Source: Phycisphaerales bacterium
Lineage (GTDB): Bacteria > Planctomycetota > Phycisphaerae > Phycisphaerales > SM1A02
Assembly (NCBI GenBank): GCA_018883105.1
Contig: VEQS01000008.1
Location: 1-34,040, forward strand
Length of the DNA: 34,040 nt
Reading direction: 5' to 3'
The position numbers were made by a program, and so were the translations under genes. Under the pieces are notes generated by a model that did no database searches, had not been told where the DNA came from, and was given only the letters and a program-made list of their open reading frames with translations. This document shows, piece by piece, positions 31,076 to 34,040 of the stretch; the stretch's first letter is position 1, and each line of letters starts with the position of its first letter.

Positions 31076-31743
31076 GCGGCAACCTTCCCTACGAAGGCGT
31101 CCACCGTGTCGATGCGCGTGAATCGCGCCCGCATCGCCGGGTCGTGGCTCGTGCAGAGGAGGGCCGCGCCGTTGGCGCGGCACGCGTCCTGGATCAGGTC
31201 CATGGCGGCGACGGCGTTCTCGGGGTCGAGGCTTGCGGTCGGCTCGTCGGCGAGAACGAGCGCCGGCCTCGCGGCGAGCGCCCGGGCCACCGCGACGCGC
31301 TGCTGCTGCCCGACCGACAGGCGGTCGACCGGTGCGGCCGGGTCGGGGATGCCAAGCGACCCAAGCAGTTCCTGCGCACGCGCCGCGTGCGCCGCCGCCG
31401 GCGAATCGCCGAACATCAGCGCGGCCATCACGTTCTCGAGCGCACTGAAGCCCTGCAGCAGGTTGAAGGTCTGGAAGATCATCCCGATCCGCTGCCCGCG
31501 GGCGCGGTCCCGCGCGGCGCCCGCAAGCGCGCTCATCCGGATGCCGGCCACCTCGATCGACCCGGCATCGACGTCGCGCAGCCCGGCGACCAGCTGGAGG
31601 AGCGTGCTCTTGCCGCGGCCCGAGCCGCCTGCGAGCAGGGCCTGCTCGCCTGCGCCGAGCCGGTAGGCCGGCACGTGGAGCGCGAAGCCTCCGCCCCGGT
31701 GGGCGAAGCGCAGGTCGCGGATGTCGAGGGCGGGTTCTGCCAT
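31072..31743 (-). CDS. ABC transporter ATP-binding protein (LolD/MacB type)
   Basis: A 223-residue ATPase. Walker A is AGGSGRGKSTLLQLVAG (residues 38-54), Q-loop IGMIFQTFNLLQGFSALENV, signature DRLSVGQQQRVAVARAL, Walker B ALVLADEPTASLD and switch His TSHD. All ATPase residues are intact, so it should power the permease encoded next to it (ATGA overlap). The spacing of Q-loop and signature is typical of the LolD/MacB subfamily. The ATG lies 9 nt after a TACACT hexamer in the 31-bp gap behind recG, so a second promoter inside the run is likely. Confidence 0.92.
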   Translation of the reverse strand: MAEPALDIRDLRFAHRGGGFALHVPAYRLGAGEQALLAGGSGRGKSTLLQLVAGLRDVDAGSIEVAGIRMSALAGAARDRARGQRIGMIFQTFNLLQGFSALENVMAALMFGDSPAAAHAARAQELLGSLGIPDPAAPVDRLSVGQQQRVAVARALAARPALVLADEPTASLDPENAVAAMDLIQDACRANGAALLCTSHDPAMRARFTRIDTVDAFVGKVAA

Positions 31744-31752
31744 GGGCGGATG

Positions 31753-31758
31753 AGTGTA
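31753..31758 (-). promoter_or_regulatory. candidate -10 box, leaderless start of the ABC genes
   Basis: Minus-strand TACACT preceded by CC, ending 9 nt before the ATG at 31743. The same hexamer at the same spacing precedes the POT gene. It lies in the gap after the recG stop and could start an internal transcript. Confidence 0.42.
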
Positions 31759-31774
31759 GGTCGCGCGCCGGCCG

Positions 31775-33883
31775 CTACGCGACGTCGGCGAGGCCGAGCG
31801 CGTCGCCATAGGTGCGCAGGATCTTGCGCCGGAGCAGGGCATGCTCCGGGGCATCGAGGCCGGGATCGCGGTCCACGATCGCCTTCGCATCGCGTCGGGC
31901 CAGCCGCAGCAGTTCCATGTCGTGCGCCAGGTCCGCGACTCGGAAGGGCGGCAGGCCGCTCTGGCGGCTGCCGAAGAGCTCGCCCGGGCCACGGATCGCC
32001 AGGTCCATCTCGGCGATCTCGAATCCGTCGTCCGTGCCGGCGATCGCCTCCAGGCGCTTCGCGGCATCCTCGGTGGCGGGGTCGCCGATGAAGACGCACA
32101 GGCTGCGGCGGGTGCCGCGCCCGACCCGGCCGCGCAGCTGGTGGAGCTGCGCCAGCCCGAATCGGTCGGCATGCTCGACCACCATCAGCGAGGCGTTGGG
32201 CACGTCGACCCCCACCTCGATCACGACCGTCGCCACCAGCACGTCGAGCTCGGCGCGCCGGAACCGGTCCATCACGGCCTCGCGCGCGTCGCGGTCGAGC
32301 CGGCCGTGCACCACGCCCACGCGCAGGCCGGCGAAGACGCCGTCCGAGAGCGCACGTGACGTGCCCTCGGCATCCTTCAGCCCGTCGGCGCGTTCCTCGA
32401 CCGCCGGCACCACCACGTAGCACTGCTCGCCGCCGTCGATCCGCTCGCGCACGTATCGGTAGACCTCCTGCTCGCGGTCACGGCCCACCACGCGCGTCGC
32501 CACCGGCTGGCGGCCGGCGGGACGGGAACGGATGGTCGACACGTCAAGGTCGCCGAACACCGTCAGGCTCAGCGTGCGCGGGATCGGCGTGGCCGTCATC
32601 ACCAGGACGTGCGGAACCTCGCCGGACGGGCCCGCGGACTTCTCGCGCATCGCGGCGCGCTGCTCGACGCCGAAGCGGTGCTGCTCGTCGATCACCGCGA
32701 GGCCGAGGTTTCGGAACACCGCGCCTTCAAGGAGCAGCGCATGCGTGCCGACGGCCACGTGCGACTCGCCGGATGCGAGGCGCGCGAGCGACTCGCGGCG
32801 CGCCGCCGCCCCGAGGCTGCCGGTCACCAGCTCCACGCGCACGTCGCTTCCGGAGAGGAACCGGCCGATCGACGCCGCGTGCTGCTCGGCAAGCAGCTCG
32901 GTCGGCGCCACCAGGGCGGCCTGCATTCCGGCCGCCACGGCGGCCAACATGCCGTAGAGCGCGACGGCCGTCTTGCCGCTGCCGACGTCGCCCTGCAGCA
33001 GCCGGTTCATCGGCAGCGCCTGCGCGAGGTCCCCGGCGATCTCGCTGCACGCGCGGTCCTGCTCGCCCGTGAACGGCCAGGGGAAGCGCGCGCGGATCCG
33101 TGCGTCGACCGCCTCGTTGACGGGGATGCGCGGGGCACGCGCCTCCGTGCGCATGCGGTGCTTCTTCATCATGACGCCAAGCTGCAGCTGCAGGAACTCC
33201 TCGAAGGCGAGCCGCCTCCGAGCCTCGAGCTGCTCGTCGCGGTCGCGCGGCGCGTGCATGCGGCGCACGCACTCGTCGAGCGGGGGCAGCGCGCGGGACG
33301 CGCGGTATTCGGCCGGCAGCGGATCCTCGAGCTGCGGCAGGATCGCCGGCATCGCGGCCCGGACGGCGCGCTCGATCGCGGCGCTCGCGATCTCCTCGCT
33401 GGCCGGGTAGACGGGCCGCAGCCGCGCCTCGCGCGCGGGCGGCGCGTCGCCGTCGGCCAGCGGTTCCCAGCGCGGGTTCGAGAGCTCGAGGTAGCGCCCG
33501 CGCAGCTTCGCCTGCCCCTGCAGCATGCCGCGCATCCCGGGATGGAGCCTGCCGCGCATCCATGGGGCGTTGAACCACACCGCGCGCACCGTGCCGGTGC
33601 CATCCTCGAAGGTTGCCTCGGTGCGCGGCTTGGGCCGCGGCGCATGGCGGACCGAGGCGACCTCGACCCGCAGCGCGGCGACCGGGCTCTCCCCGCCTTC
33701 GCAGAGGCCAATCAGGTCCGCGACCGACCGCTCGCCGCGATCATCCTCGTAGCGCAGCGGGAAGTGGCGCAGCAGGTCCGCGGCGGTGCGGATCCCCAGG
33801 TGTCCCAGTGCCTCCGACGTGCGCGGCCCGATGCCGGGGATCGCGCCGACGGGCGTGCTCGGCCGCAGGTCGGTGGCAGGCAT
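31775..33883 (-). CDS. recG: ATP-dependent DNA helicase RecG
   Basis: A 702-residue helicase that remodels stalled replication forks and recombination intermediates. An N-terminal helix-hairpin-helix-like start (VGAIPGIGPRTSEALGHLGI) and FPLRYEDDR lead into the OB-fold wedge domain (about 65-160, with FEDGTGTVRAVWFNAPWM). The motor follows: motif I LLQGDVGSGKTAVAL, Ia LVAPTELLAEQHA, motif II VIDEQHRFGV, motif III MTATPIPRTL, then VVHGRLDRDAREAVM, ATVVIEVGVDVPNA and HQLRGRVGRG, and the TRG-like region with FGSRQSGLPPFRVADL. All motifs are intact and the length is normal. ATG 33883 follows TACGAT by 17 nt. The divergent gene on the right begins 28 bp away. Confidence 0.97.
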   Translation of the reverse strand: MPATDLRPSTPVGAIPGIGPRTSEALGHLGIRTAADLLRHFPLRYEDDRGERSVADLIGLCEGGESPVAALRVEVASVRHAPRPKPRTEATFEDGTGTVRAVWFNAPWMRGRLHPGMRGMLQGQAKLRGRYLELSNPRWEPLADGDAPPAREARLRPVYPASEEIASAAIERAVRAAMPAILPQLEDPLPAEYRASRALPPLDECVRRMHAPRDRDEQLEARRRLAFEEFLQLQLGVMMKKHRMRTEARAPRIPVNEAVDARIRARFPWPFTGEQDRACSEIAGDLAQALPMNRLLQGDVGSGKTAVALYGMLAAVAAGMQAALVAPTELLAEQHAASIGRFLSGSDVRVELVTGSLGAAARRESLARLASGESHVAVGTHALLLEGAVFRNLGLAVIDEQHRFGVEQRAAMREKSAGPSGEVPHVLVMTATPIPRTLSLTVFGDLDVSTIRSRPAGRQPVATRVVGRDREQEVYRYVRERIDGGEQCYVVVPAVEERADGLKDAEGTSRALSDGVFAGLRVGVVHGRLDRDAREAVMDRFRRAELDVLVATVVIEVGVDVPNASLMVVEHADRFGLAQLHQLRGRVGRGTRRSLCVFIGDPATEDAAKRLEAIAGTDDGFEIAEMDLAIRGPGELFGSRQSGLPPFRVADLAHDMELLRLARRDAKAIVDRDPGLDAPEHALLRRKILRTYGDALGLADVA

Positions 33884-33894
33884 GGCGGGTTCCG

Positions 33895-33911
33895 GTTCGT
33901 ATCGTACGAAC
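33895..33911. promoter_or_regulatory. palindrome with overlapping divergent -10 boxes
   Basis: GTTCGTATCGTACGAAC: perfect 7-bp arms around a 3-bp centre, lying in the 28-bp gap between recG and the divergent gene. On the plus strand 33900-33905 reads TATCGT, 6 nt before GTG 33912. On the minus strand 33906-33901 reads TACGAT, 17 nt before the recG ATG. A dimeric regulator could bind here and shut both genes. Confidence 0.4.
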
Positions 33912-34040
33912 GTGGCCCGTCGCCCCTTCGATCCCCGGCTTGCGCGCGGCGGGCTGTTCGATCCGGCGCCGGCCGCGGCGCCGGCCGCACCGCGCGCTGA
34001 GGCACCACCCCCGTCCGACGCGATCTCGGTCACCGAGGCC
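33912..34040 (+). CDS. N-terminus of divergent gene, possibly exonuclease VII large subunit
   Basis: Forty-three codons are open from a GTG at 33912 to the right edge. The visible protein starts VARRPFDPRLARGGLFDPAP, continues with a Pro/Ala-rich linker and ends DAISVTEA. The start and the ISVTEA segment resemble planctomycete XseA proteins, where an SVTEL-like text begins the OB-fold domain; the resemblance is from memory and short. Being divergent from recG would fit a DNA-repair gene. No ribosome-binding site can precede the GTG, because the palindrome ends at 33911; a leaderless message is likely. Confidence 0.42.
   Translation, partial: MARRPFDPRLARGGLFDPAPAAAPAAPRAEAPPPSDAISVTEA

Noticed and set aside
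33895-33911. Palindrome as a standard LexA box
   Set aside because: The half-sites are in the order GTTCG...CGAAC with a 3-bp centre, unlike CGAAC-N4-GTTCG or the direct GTTC-N7-GTTC forms; kept only as an unassigned operator candidate.

Overview
The window is about 34 kb of very GC-rich bacterial DNA (roughly 70 %), densely packed and with no mobile elements, CRISPR arrays or rRNA. Genes are short-spaced; many neighbours share ATGA or GTGA stop/start overlaps, and converging genes often overlap tail to tail. Gene content suggests a planctomycete, possibly of the Phycisphaerae type: D-rich calcium-like repeats in secreted M14 peptidases, DUF3299, a single-domain asparaginase and DoxX/MauE-thioredoxin fusions. 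That placement is inference from gene content, not from a marker gene.

Layout, left to right. 1-874 (-) is the start of a multi-pass membrane protein cut by the window edge. 911-3354 (+) holds a DUF255/YyaL thioredoxin-like protein and a short asparaginase-like protein. 3365-5233 (-) is a POT peptide transporter. 5260-6646 (+) is a Nudix hydrolase overlapping an RluA-type pseudouridine synthase. 6630-9006 (-) is an operon of ubiE/menG methyltransferase, an amidohydrolase-fold protein without its metal ligands, and a lipoprotein. 9181-9879 (+) is a B12-binding-domain protein closed by a strong intrinsic terminator. 10040-13552 (+) is an ECF sigma operon: sigma factor, single-pass membrane protein, large exported protein, tilS. 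13498-15580 (-) is a tandem pair of membrane MauE/DoxX-like proteins with C-terminal CxxC domains. 15664-20178 (+) is a DNA photorepair cluster: FeS-type photolyase, an SRPBCC-epimerase fusion and a CPD-type photolyase. 20141-22647 (-) is an MFS transporter and a CNNM/CBS membrane protein. 22751-24284 (+) has tRNA-Arg(CCG), a MazG-like protein, a HIT protein and a small HExxH peptidase. 24205-33883 (-) is a run of seven genes starting with recG: ABC ATPase, FtsX-like permease, DUF3299 protein, two M14 carboxypeptidase paralogues (one apparently dead), and a BaiN-type flavoprotein. 33912-34040 (+) is the start of a divergent gene, possibly xseA.

The most interesting signals are: (1) an active/inactive pair of secreted M14 carboxypeptidases in one run with an ABC exporter-type module and DUF3299, which recalls zinc-responsive zrg loci; (2) a recurring -10-like hexamer TANNNT, often CCTANNNT, lying 6-10 nt before the start codon of operon-leading genes, which suggests widespread leaderless transcription and helps choose starts; (3) an amidohydrolase and a B12-binding protein that keep their folds but have lost the classical ligand residues; and (4) the tandem MauE-thioredoxin fusions with two conserved CxxC pairs.
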